Made by a program: the position numbers and the translations under genes. Source: an uncultured Eubacteriales bacterium (lineage in GTDB: Bacteria > Bacillota > Clostridia > Oscillospirales > CAG-272). Taken from it: a stretch of 64,000 bases of DNA. Below, piece after piece: positions 40,876 to 48,891 of this stretch (within the stretch, counting starts at the first letter, position 1; each line of letters begins with the position of its first letter). The stretch spans positions 17,639-81,638 of the forward strand of contig CAKSDP010000009.1 of assembly GCA_934446065.1 (NCBI GenBank), read 5' to 3'. The notes under the pieces were generated by a model that saw only the letters and a program-made list of their open reading frames with translations, had not been told where the DNA came from and did no database searches.

Positions 40876-41274
40876 ATGCAAACACGTGACATAGTTCTCG
40901 GCATTATACTTATAGTGGCGTCGATCTTCCTTATCGTTGCAGTCCTTATGCAGCACGGCAAGAGCCACAACCTTTCCGGTACGATCGCCGGAGGTGCTGA
41001 GACCTTCTTCGGCAAGAGCAAAGCACAGACGATGGACAAGAAGCTGTCCCGTATCACAACTGTGATTGCAATAATTTTCGTAAGTCTCGTCCTTGCGGTT
41101 TATCTCATGCAGGACACGAAGGACACCAGCGGACGTAAAACCACCGCTACCGCATCTGTTACAGCAGCGGTAAGCGACACGGTCACGACAGATGATGTCT
41201 CGAGCGATGCTCCCGAAACAACGGACGCCGCTCCCGAAACGACCGTCGCTGCAGCTGAAAGCACAGCAGAATAA
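40876..41274 (+). CDS. secG: Preprotein translocase subunit SecG with long acidic tail
   Basis: Small partner of SecYE. Two membrane segments (about 5-25 and 58-80) around the conserved loop VLMQHGKSHNLSGTIAGGAETFFGKSKA. Total length is 132 residues; usual SecG is about 75-80, and the extra 50 residues are a Thr/Ala/Asp/Glu-rich low-complexity tail. ATG 40876 follows GGAGG. secG followed by rnr is a common Firmicutes order; a terminator lies between them. Confidence 0.9.
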   Translation: MQTRDIVLGIILIVASIFLIVAVLMQHGKSHNLSGTIAGGAETFFGKSKAQTMDKKLSRITTVIAIIFVSLVLAVYLMQDTKDTSGRKTTATASVTAAVSDTVTTDDVSSDAPETTDAAPETTVAAAESTAE

Positions 41275-41281
41275 AAAGAGA

Positions 41282-41320
41282 CAACCGCTTTTGTGATACG
41301 CAAAGGCGGTTGATTTTTTA
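41282..41320 (+). terminator. Terminator after secG
   Basis: CAACCGCTTT pairs with AAAGGCGGTTG, followed by ATTTTTTAT. Some read-through to rnr is likely because rnr has no clear promoter of its own. Confidence 0.75.
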
Positions 41321-41365
41321 TAAAACAGGCATATTAATATAAACAGGATGACCGAAAGGACATAT

Positions 41366-43495
41366 ATGGCAGGAAAATCAAGAAGATCAAAAAAATCGAA
41401 GAAAAGCCCGGCTGCGGCAAACGCAAGGCGGAATGCGGCTGCAATGGGCAAGAAGGCGCGCCGCAGCCGCTCCTCCGCGCGCGCACGCTCCCATGAGCGC
41501 GATCTCGGCAATGCCGCAGAATACACATTCTCCGGCAGCGGGTCGGCATTCGGATTTGCCGTTCCGGCGGACGGCGGCGAAGATTTGTTCATACCGCCGC
41601 AGCTCACGATGGGTGCAATGCACGGTGACAAGGTATTAGTCCGTCGTATCCGCGAGGGTGAGCGCTTCTTCGGCAAGGGCAACGAGGGCGAGGTCGTGGA
41701 GATAGTCGCACGCGGCTGCACCGAGGTTGTCGGCACACTCCACCGCGCGGGCGATATGATCTACGTTGCGCCGGACGAAAAGAAGATCGGCGCCGCAGTC
41801 GAGGTCGAGGATTCCGTATGCGACATCGCGGACGGCGACAAGGTGCGCGTGCGGATCGACGCATACCCGGACGAGTATCGACGCAGGCAATACGTGCGGC
41901 GCAGACGCTTCGCCGGCAATGACGGAACGCCCGAGGCGGTCGCCGCCGGATGCGTTATCGCAAACTACGGTTCCGCCGAGACGAAGGACGCAAACTACCG
42001 CGCGATCCTCGACGCCGCCGGTATCCCGCAGGTGTTCGGCGATCCGGTGATCGCCGAAGCGGAGCGTGCCGCAGAGGAGGTGCTCCTTCCCAACGGAAGA
42101 CTTGATCTCCGCGGCGACATAATATTCACGATCGACGGTGCGGGGGCGAAGGATCTCGACGATGCGATATCGCTCAAGCCCGACGGAGACGGCTATATCC
42201 TCGGAGTTCACATAGCCGATGTGTCTCATTATGTAAAAGCAAACGGCGAGGTTGACCGCGAGGCGTTCTCGCGTGGAACCTCCGTTTATTTCGTTGACAA
42301 GGTCGTGCCGATGCTGCCGGAGGTGCTTTCAAACGGCTGCTGCTCGCTGAACGCCGGTGAGGACAAATACGCCCTCTCGGCAATAATGACGCTTGACGCC
42401 GACGGAGAGATCGTCTCCGCGAAATTTGCAAAGACGATCATTCGCTCTGCGGTGCGCGGCGTGTACAGCGAGGTAAACAATGTGCTCGCGCACGGCGAGG
42501 AATCAGAATATTTTGAGAAATATTCAGCTGTATACAGCACACTCACGCTCATGGAGAAGCTGTACCGCGTTCTCGACGCACGCGCACGAAAAAAGGGCGC
42601 AATGGAGCTTGACTCGCGCGAGGCTGAGATCCTGCTCGGCGAGGACGGAATGCCGTGCGAGATCAGAGCACGTGAGCGCGGCACGGCAGAACGGCTGATT
42701 GAGCAGTTCATGCTGCGCGCAAATGTTGCGGCAGCGACATTCCTGCGCGATCACGGAGTCTCCGGGGTGTATCGCATTCACGAGGATCCCTCGCCGGAGA
42801 AGATGGGCGCGCTCGCGATATTCTGCCACAACATGGGGCTTGACGTATCCGGAATATGCAGTATTTCCGACGGGGCGGTCGCCGAGCCGGTACACAACGT
42901 AACACCCGCCAAGCTGTCCGCCGTGCTTGACGAAGCCAAAGAGGCGGGGATCGGTGACATCGTCTCCGGCGTAATGCTGCGCTCTCTGATGAAAGCAAAA
43001 TACGCGCCGATGCCGTCGCCGCACTTCGGTCTCGCGGAGCCGCTGTACTGTCACTTCACATCCCCGATCAGGCGATATCCCGACCTGTTCGTACATCGCG
43101 CAATATCGGCGGTGCTCGAGGGTGGCGGAAGCATTCCCGGCAGCGCCGAGGCAGCGGAAAACGCAACCGCCACCGAGATCCGCGCGGTCAACGCAGAACG
43201 CGCGATCGAGGATCTCTACATGGCGCTCTATATGCGCGAGCGCATCGGTGAAGAATTCCCGGCGATCATCACGTCCGTCACCGGCTTCGGCATCTTCGCC
43301 GAAACGGATGAACTGTGCGAGGGTCTGATCCCCGCATCAACGCTCGGCGACGATTACACCGTGAACGAAGCCATGTACACCGCAACCGTGCGGCGCGACG
43401 GACAGGTGCACAAGTTTACGCTCGGCGACAGGATAAAGATCCGCGTGACCGACGCATCTCCCGCACTCGGCAAGGTCACATTTGCCATGGTTTGA
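41366..43495 (+). CDS. rnr: Ribonuclease R
   Basis: Processive 3'-5' hydrolytic exoribonuclease for structured RNA and tmRNA-linked decay. 709 residues: Lys/Arg-rich N-terminus (AGKSRRSKKSKKSPAAANAR), OB/cold-shock region, RNB catalytic domain with the Asp cluster in IDGAGAKDLDDAISL (about 260), FCSPIRRYPDL-type motif CHFTSPIRRYPDLFVHRA (about 565) and a C-terminal S1 domain (FPAIITSVTGFGIFAE). ATG 41366 follows AAAGGA at good spacing; ATG 41348 does not. The N-terminal winged-helix found in some RNase R is replaced by the basic tail. Confidence 0.95.
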   Translation: MAGKSRRSKKSKKSPAAANARRNAAAMGKKARRSRSSARARSHERDLGNAAEYTFSGSGSAFGFAVPADGGEDLFIPPQLTMGAMHGDKVLVRRIREGERFFGKGNEGEVVEIVARGCTEVVGTLHRAGDMIYVAPDEKKIGAAVEVEDSVCDIADGDKVRVRIDAYPDEYRRRQYVRRRRFAGNDGTPEAVAAGCVIANYGSAETKDANYRAILDAAGIPQVFGDPVIAEAERAAEEVLLPNGRLDLRGDIIFTIDGAGAKDLDDAISLKPDGDGYILGVHIADVSHYVKANGEVDREAFSRGTSVYFVDKVVPMLPEVLSNGCCSLNAGEDKYALSAIMTLDADGEIVSAKFAKTIIRSAVRGVYSEVNNVLAHGEESEYFEKYSAVYSTLTLMEKLYRVLDARARKKGAMELDSREAEILLGEDGMPCEIRARERGTAERLIEQFMLRANVAAATFLRDHGVSGVYRIHEDPSPEKMGALAIFCHNMGLDVSGICSISDGAVAEPVHNVTPAKLSAVLDEAKEAGIGDIVSGVMLRSLMKAKYAPMPSPHFGLAEPLYCHFTSPIRRYPDLFVHRAISAVLEGGGSIPGSAEAAENATATEIRAVNAERAIEDLYMALYMRERIGEEFPAIITSVTGFGIFAETDELCEGLIPASTLGDDYTVNEAMYTATVRRDGQVHKFTLGDRIKIRVTDASPALGKVTFAMV

Positions 43496-43516
43496 CGGCA
43501 GTCCCGAACAACGCAA

Positions 43517-43556
43517 AATAAAAAGGTGGGATCTCGTAGATCCCACCTTTTTTGTT
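43517..43556. terminator. Bidirectional terminator between rnr and oxidoreductase
   Basis: AAAAAGGTGGGATC pairs with GATCCCACCTTTTTTT. Serves both converging genes. Confidence 0.88.
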
Positions 43557-43562
43557 GCCATA

Positions 43563-44795
43563 TTATTTTCCTGCCCACTGAGCCTCTGCGGCAGCCATAT
43601 CCTCCTCGGAGGGAGCATACGGGATCGAGGAGCAGCGGATATCGACCTCGCCGTTCTCGTCCGGGAACGGGGAAACGCGATCATTCTCGTAAAGCTTACG
43701 ATCCTCCTCGCGGCGGAAATCGGGAATGTCATACGCCATATTTCCGTTGAGGATGCTGCGCCAGCCGAGGATTGCAACGGATGCCATCGCGGTTGCGCGG
43801 TATACGTCCCAATACGGTGCTTTTCCTTCCTCGAGAGCCTTTACAAAGTAGTAGACTACCCAGAAATCGCTTCCGCCGTGACCTGCCTCCTCGGCGTACT
43901 TGCCGAGAGCCTCATCCGGCCACTCGTAATCGTACTCGCCCTCGTCGTTTTCCACGTCATCGGGCTTCGTCCACGAGTTGTACGTAATGCGCATCTTCTC
44001 GGTCGTGGGGCTGATCTCCACACCGCCGCGGGTGCAGCACAGCTTATAGTGCGAGCCGTGGGGTGCGAACATCGACCATCCGTTGATACGGAACACCGCA
44101 TCGTTGTCCGTCTGAACCATGATGATCGCAGCAGCGTCACCGGTGTTGAGCGCTGTTCCCTTTGCGACCTCGGGAGCGAACGCCGCCATAGCCGTAACTC
44201 TCTTGGGCATACAGTCGGTCATCTGCATTATGGGTGCGAGTGCGTGAGTGGTGTAGTATGTACGGGGGGTCCAGTTTCTCCAGTGGTACTTGTACGGAGC
44301 GAGCGAATTCTGCGTACCGGGATCCATCGGATGAACGTACTCGCCCTCGCCGTAGACGATCTTGCCGAGCTTGCCGGATTTGTACAGCTTCTCCATCGCA
44401 AGATTTGCCTTCTGGTAAGGATAGTTCTCAAGAAGTCCGTAAATCTTTCCGGTCCCCTCTGCCATGCGGCACAGCTCTACGCCCTGAGCCATAGTGACGT
44501 TGCTGATGGTCTCGCTGAGCACGTGCTTCCCCGCACGCATTGCCTTTACCGCAAACTCTGCGTGCTCGCAGAAATAGTTTGCGAGAATGACGGCGTCCAT
44601 GTCGTACTTCAGGAATTCATCGTAATCCGAGAAGAACGGGACCTCATTCATATCGGGGTTGTAGTACTTTACGTCGTTTACCTTCGACTCTCTCTTTTCG
44701 CAGAAAGCAACGACCTCGGCGCCCGATGCCTTGAGTGCTTTGATAAAGCACGATCCGCGACCGCCGCCGACGATACCGAATCTAAGTTTTGCCAT
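43563..44795 (-). CDS. Gfo/Idh/MocA-family oxidoreductase (second copy)
   Basis: 410-residue NAD(P)-dependent enzyme. Rossmann motif RFGIVGGGRGSCFIKAL, ANYFCEHAEFAVKAMRAGKHV, and SETISNVTMAQG where most relatives have EKP-A: the canonical Lys of the signature is missing. The centre has HWRNWTPRTYYTTHALAPIMQ, which recalls the active-site His region of GH109-type NAD-dependent glycosidases, and a long C-terminal extension. It could be a glycoside-cleaving or sugar-oxidising enzyme; I cannot choose. It shares an upstream palindromic site with the oxidoreductase at 4710 and is divergent from ackA. Confidence 0.8.
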   Translation of the reverse strand: MAKLRFGIVGGGRGSCFIKALKASGAEVVAFCEKRESKVNDVKYYNPDMNEVPFFSDYDEFLKYDMDAVILANYFCEHAEFAVKAMRAGKHVLSETISNVTMAQGVELCRMAEGTGKIYGLLENYPYQKANLAMEKLYKSGKLGKIVYGEGEYVHPMDPGTQNSLAPYKYHWRNWTPRTYYTTHALAPIMQMTDCMPKRVTAMAAFAPEVAKGTALNTGDAAAIIMVQTDNDAVFRINGWSMFAPHGSHYKLCCTRGGVEISPTTEKMRITYNSWTKPDDVENDEGEYDYEWPDEALGKYAEEAGHGGSDFWVVYYFVKALEEGKAPYWDVYRATAMASVAILGWRSILNGNMAYDIPDFRREEDRKLYENDRVSPFPDENGEVDIRCSSIPYAPSEEDMAAAEAQWAGK

Positions 44796-44840
44796 GTTTC
44801 TACCTCTTTGATCGCGCTGTATAACAACGCCTTTTTGTGA

Positions 44841-44869
44841 ATTTTAACACATAGCGCGTGATATTGCAA
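44841..44869 (-). promoter_or_regulatory. Promoter of second oxidoreductase
   Basis: On the minus strand TTGCAA, 17 bases, TAAAAT. Confidence 0.72.
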
Positions 44870-44898
44870 CAGTTATTGAAAAATTCGCCTCCATAAAA

Positions 44899-44928
44899 TG
44901 CACAAACAAACGCTGCGGTTTTTGTGCA
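44899..44928. promoter_or_regulatory. Palindromic operator candidate (copy 2)
   Basis: TGCACAAA, 14 bases, TTTGTGCA: half-sites and spacing identical to 4531-4560, with a different centre. It is 29 bases upstream of the -35 box of the oxidoreductase and lies between divergent promoters, so it could act on ackA too. Confidence 0.55.
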
Positions 44929-45006
44929 GAATACCCCCGCGCCCTGTTTTTCGGTGTGAATATCATTAATTTCTTTCACTTCGGCGCTTATTATTCAACT
45001 TTATTC

Positions 45007-45035
45007 TTGCATATGCCTGAGCTTTGTGTTAAAAT
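45007..45035 (+). promoter_or_regulatory. ackA promoter
   Basis: TTGCAT, 17 bases, TAAAAT, about 42 bases before ATG 45078. Confidence 0.75.
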
Positions 45036-45077
45036 GAACATATATTTCAAATTTTCTGTCAAGGAAGGACTACTTCA

Positions 45078-46289
45078 ATGAAAATTCTTGTTATCAATGC
45101 GGGAAGCTCGTCCATCAAATACCAGCTTTTCGATATGACGGACAACTCTGTTCTCGCAAAAGGAATGTGCGACCGCATCGGCATCGACGGCGGCAATTTC
45201 AAGCACACAGTACCCGGACGCGATACTCACAAGGTCGATATTTTCATGGCAAACCACGGCGAGGCAATAAAGCTCATCACCGATACACTTGTTGACCCCA
45301 AGCTCGGCGTTATCTCCTCCATGAGCGAGATCGCGGCGGTCGGCCACCGCGTTCTTCACGGCGGTGAGAAATTCTCCGGCTCCGTCATCATTGACGAGAA
45401 GGTCATCGAGGCGATCGAGGAGTGCTGCGAGCTCGGACCGCTTCACAACCCTCACAACCTCACCGGAATCCGCGCTTGTGAGAAGATCATGGGCAACATT
45501 CCGCAGGTTGCGGTATTCGACACCGGATTCCACCAGACCATGCCCGACTACGCATATCTCTACGCTCTGCCGTATGAGTATTACGAAAAGTACGGCATCC
45601 GCCGCTACGGCTTCCACGGCACGTCCCACAGATATGTCACTCTGCGCACCGCAGAGGTTCTCGGAAAGCGTCCCGAGGAGCTGAAGCTCGTGACCTGCCA
45701 CCTCGGCAACGGCTCGTCCATCTCCGCAGTTGACGGCGGCAAGTGCCTTGACACCACGATGGGCGTAACCCCTCTTGAGGGTATCATGATGGGTACGCGC
45801 TGCGGCTCCATCGACCCCGCGATCGTTCCGCTGATCATGAAGAAGGAAAACATGACTCCGGACGAAGTTGACTACATGATGAACAAGAAGTCCGGTATTC
45901 TCGGCGTATCTCAGACCACGAGCGACAACCGCGACATCGAGATGGGCGCAAAGGCGGGCAACGAGCGCTACAAGCTCATCGAGTCCATGCTCTGCCACCA
46001 GCTCACCAAGTACATCGGCGGATTTGCTGCTGCAATGGGCGGTGTTGATGCTATCGTATTTGCCGGCGGTATCGGCGAGAACAACCCGCAGTACCGCACA
46101 AGAGTTGCGGAGAAGCTCGGATTCCTCGGCGTCAAGATCGACGAGGCAAAGAACGCAGAGGCTGTTCACGGCGTTGAGCTTGACATTTCCGCTCCAGACG
46201 CTGCCGTGAAGATGCTCGTCATCCCGACCGATGAGGAGCTTATGATCGCGAAGGATACATACGAGCTTACCCACGATCTCGTAAAATAA
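45078..46289 (+). CDS. ackA: Acetate kinase
   Basis: Converts acetyl phosphate and ADP to acetate and ATP, the energy-yielding end of fermentation. 403 residues with both signatures: ILVINAGSSSIKYQLFDM at the N-terminus and RYGFHGTSHRYV (about 178); also HLGNGSSISAVDGG and GGIGENNPQYR. ATG 45078 follows AAGGAAGG. No phosphotransacetylase gene is adjacent, which is unusual; a glycosidase-like gene follows after 31 bases. Confidence 0.97.
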   Translation: MKILVINAGSSSIKYQLFDMTDNSVLAKGMCDRIGIDGGNFKHTVPGRDTHKVDIFMANHGEAIKLITDTLVDPKLGVISSMSEIAAVGHRVLHGGEKFSGSVIIDEKVIEAIEECCELGPLHNPHNLTGIRACEKIMGNIPQVAVFDTGFHQTMPDYAYLYALPYEYYEKYGIRRYGFHGTSHRYVTLRTAEVLGKRPEELKLVTCHLGNGSSISAVDGGKCLDTTMGVTPLEGIMMGTRCGSIDPAIVPLIMKKENMTPDEVDYMMNKKSGILGVSQTTSDNRDIEMGAKAGNERYKLIESMLCHQLTKYIGGFAAAMGGVDAIVFAGGIGENNPQYRTRVAEKLGFLGVKIDEAKNAEAVHGVELDISAPDAAVKMLVIPTDEELMIAKDTYELTHDLVK

Positions 46290-46320
46290 TAAACGCCTGT
46301 ACAATATAAGGAAAGATATT

Positions 46321-48036
46321 ATGGGATACAGCACCGACCTGCCGTGGATCGAGCGGCGCGAGGCGACAGTCTGCCTTTGGAAGCCGGACTACATCCGTGG
46401 CTTCATATCGAGCATGAACACCTCACTGCTCATTGATTTCATGTGTTTTTCCGACAGACAGTTTGAAGAGTACGCTCTGATGCTGAAGGAGTGCGGATTC
46501 ACCGGCGTGCAGGTCACCGATATGTGTTCGGCATGGCGGCCGTCAGGCTCGCCGGAATTTGTTCACGACAGGCTCCGCGTCTTTGCCGATGCGCTCCACC
46601 GCCACGGAATGGAGTTCACTCTGTGGTGCTGGGCGGCTGAATTCGGCGATCACGGCTGGCACGATGATGACGTAGTGTACACTGCCGCTGACGGAGGAGA
46701 GGCGAGAAACGATCCCCGCGTCCGCGCGGCATTTGAAAAATACTACGACATCTACGCCGAAGCGGCGCCGTTCACCGACCGCGTGATCGCGCACTACTAC
46801 GATCCCGGAAACCTCACGTCGATCGACGACGTGCTGTTCTTTCTCAGACGCTTTGCCGACAAATTCAAGGCTGCAAATCCCGCAATAAAGATCGGCGTTG
46901 ACACGTGGGGCAGCCCTGCGGAATTCCCCGATCGCCTCGTTGAGGCGGGCTTTGACGACATAATGCTCATGGAGCTTCCGTTCCTCCCGATCTGGCGAGA
47001 GGACGGCAAGCGGGCGCGGTTCCGCGAGGGCGTAAAGAAGCTCGGCTGCGAGCTTGGCTCGTGGGGGTGGTATACCTGCGAGTACGAGACCGACCAGCGC
47101 CCGTTCATGTGCGTGAACAACCGCGTTCTATCCGATGTTTACCGTCAGGTGCGCGCGCAGGGCGACTCCGTGATGATCCCGTCGTACTGGAGCGAGATGG
47201 ACGCATATCATGTGCTGAACTTCTTCTCGCTTTATGCCGCCGGACATCTCCTGATCGATCCAGACGCCGACCCCGATATGCTCCTGCGCGAGAGCGCGGC
47301 GCTTCTCGCCGGAGATGACGATGCCGATGCATTCACCTCCGTGCTTGAGCTGATCCGTGATGCGCGATCCGGGGACACATGGGAGACGTACTGGTGGTCT
47401 GAGGGCAACTATATTCTGAGGCTCGGCGATCCCGCCGAAATTCTCGCGCGGGCAAAGGATGCGGCAGAGGTGCTTGAAGGCTTCATAGAGCGCAGACTCG
47501 ACTGCGCCAAATGTGCGTTTCCGCTGAAGCCGTGGCAGATAATGAAGCTTATACTCCCGCACATACGTCAGATCGAATCTTTTGCAAAGTTCCGCATCGG
47601 ATATGCGGCGCTGTGCGATAAATATGACTCATGCGGCGACACACCCGAGGTGCGCGCCGAACTTGAACAGCTGTGGCAGCCCGTCCCCGAGTACAACTGC
47701 ATTATCGGACTTTGGGGACAGCCCGAAGCGCTCGAACAGACAAAGATGCTAAGGGAGTTCGGCGACAGGATCGGCATCCCGATCCCGCGTGTAGGATACA
47801 GGGATTTCGCGTTCAAGCGCAGACTTGTTGACAGGCTCACGGCATTTCAGCGTCAGCACCCGTACGAAAAATTCTACATCGACCCGCTGTTCTATGAGGC
47901 GGGTGTCGGACTCGGCAGCGACGAGACGCGGTATCTCTGCGACGAGCTTGTCCGAGAAGGCGTTTTTGTTCGCCGCGAGGACGGCTGTGTTGCTCTTGCC
48001 GACAGCGAAAGCATACGCTTCGATTTCAATATTTGA
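46321..48036 (+). CDS. TIM-barrel glycosidase-like protein, unassigned family
   Basis: 571-residue cytoplasmic protein (no signal). The N-terminal two thirds look like a glycoside-hydrolase-type barrel: LMLKECGFTGVQVTDMCSAW, HRHGMEFTLWCWAAEFG, VIAHYYDPGNLTSIDDVLFF, IKIGVDTWGS and ELGSWGWYTCEYETDQ have the acidic and aromatic strand ends of such barrels. The C-terminal part is helical and ends in a small winged-helix-like segment. I do not recognise the family. It follows ackA by 31 bases and precedes the DUF1080 gene, so a role in intracellular glycoside use is likely. Confidence 0.6.
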   Translation: MGYSTDLPWIERREATVCLWKPDYIRGFISSMNTSLLIDFMCFSDRQFEEYALMLKECGFTGVQVTDMCSAWRPSGSPEFVHDRLRVFADALHRHGMEFTLWCWAAEFGDHGWHDDDVVYTAADGGEARNDPRVRAAFEKYYDIYAEAAPFTDRVIAHYYDPGNLTSIDDVLFFLRRFADKFKAANPAIKIGVDTWGSPAEFPDRLVEAGFDDIMLMELPFLPIWREDGKRARFREGVKKLGCELGSWGWYTCEYETDQRPFMCVNNRVLSDVYRQVRAQGDSVMIPSYWSEMDAYHVLNFFSLYAAGHLLIDPDADPDMLLRESAALLAGDDDADAFTSVLELIRDARSGDTWETYWWSEGNYILRLGDPAEILARAKDAAEVLEGFIERRLDCAKCAFPLKPWQIMKLILPHIRQIESFAKFRIGYAALCDKYDSCGDTPEVRAELEQLWQPVPEYNCIIGLWGQPEALEQTKMLREFGDRIGIPIPRVGYRDFAFKRRLVDRLTAFQRQHPYEKFYIDPLFYEAGVGLGSDETRYLCDELVREGVFVRREDGCVALADSESIRFDFNI

Positions 48037-48065
48037 AAAAACTCCAACAAATATCACAAAAGGGG

Positions 48066-48094
48066 TTGATTTTCCACGCTTGTGAGTGTACAAT
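48066..48094 (+). promoter_or_regulatory. Promoter of DUF1080 gene
   Basis: TTGATT, 17 bases, TACAAT. The words AGGGGTTGA just at the -35 box also occur at the -35 box of the oxidoreductase promoter (4600-4608). A loose inverted pair TCACAA (48054) and TTGTGA (48080) flanks it. Confidence 0.7.
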
Positions 48095-48133
48095 GTTTGT
48101 AACATTCCAAGTGATGGAAAGGAAAATTTATAT

Positions 48134-48736
48134 ATGAAAATGGAAAAAGTAGTTCTCTTTGACGGAACCAACCTTGACGGATGGGTCACAAGAGGAAACG
48201 GCGAAGTTCCCAACTGGAAGGTCGAAGACGGCATCATGACCGTCGGCAACAACGACATCATCTCCAAGTACGAGTTCGGCGACGCTCACATTCACGTTGA
48301 GTTCAGATGCCCCGATATGCCCGACTGCACCGGTCAGGCAAAGGCAAACAGCGGCGTATACGTTCACGGCTGCTACGAGATCCAGGTGCTTGACTCCTAC
48401 GGTATCGAGCCTCCGCTGAACAACGACTGCTCCGGTATTTACAGCATCTACGCTCCTCTTGCAAATGCCTGCAAGCCTGCTCTTGAGTGGCAGACCTATG
48501 ACATCATCTTCCGTGCTCCCCGTTTCAATCAGTACGGCGAGATCAAAGAGGACAGCAGAATGACCCTGATCCACAACGGCATCGTTGTTCACAACAACAT
48601 CGTTCTGCCGAGCGTAACTCCCGGCGGAGTAACCGGTGATCGCCGTCCCGCACGCGGTCCTCTGATGCTTCAGGATCACTGCAACCCCGTTTCCTTCAGA
48701 AACGTTTGGGTAATGCCTCTCGACGAAGAGGAGTAA
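48134..48736 (+). CDS. DUF1080 (3-keto-glycoside lyase/hydrolase-like) protein
   Basis: 200-residue concanavalin-like beta-sandwich protein of the DUF1080 family. Signatures: LFDGTNLDGWVTRGNG, WKVEDGIMTVGNNDIIS, FGDAHIHVEFRCP, NSGVYVHGCYEIQVLDSYG and a C-terminal GPLMLQDHCNPVSFRNVWV. Members act on 3-keto-glycosides formed by Gfo/Idh/MocA dehydrogenases in gut bacteria and agrobacteria. There is no signal peptide, so it acts inside the cell. ATG 48134 follows AAAGGA. Strong codon bias suggests high expression. Its own promoter and terminator make it monocistronic. Confidence 0.85.
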   Translation: MKMEKVVLFDGTNLDGWVTRGNGEVPNWKVEDGIMTVGNNDIISKYEFGDAHIHVEFRCPDMPDCTGQAKANSGVYVHGCYEIQVLDSYGIEPPLNNDCSGIYSIYAPLANACKPALEWQTYDIIFRAPRFNQYGEIKEDSRMTLIHNGIVVHNNIVLPSVTPGGVTGDRRPARGPLMLQDHCNPVSFRNVWVMPLDEEE

Positions 48737-48768
48737 TTCGGACACGCTCCGGATAAACGACAGAGACG

Positions 48769-48806
48769 AAAGGAGTTGACGCATTTGCGGCAGCTCCTTT
48801 TACTTT
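48769..48806 (+). terminator. Terminator after DUF1080 gene
   Basis: AAAGGAGTTGACGC pairs with GCGGCAGCTCCTTT (few mismatches), followed by TACTTTTT. Confidence 0.75.
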
Positions 48807-48891
48807 TTCGGACACATGACAGTGAATAAAACGACGCACTGTGCCGTATGATAAGCTTATCTTGACTCAGTGCGGGAAAGGAAGCAATAAT

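Noticed and set aside
48054..48085. TCACAA/TTGTGA pair before the DUF1080 gene as a further copy of the shared operator
   Set aside because: Half-sites are 26 rather than 22 bases apart and lack the TGC/GCA ends, so I do not count it as the same site.
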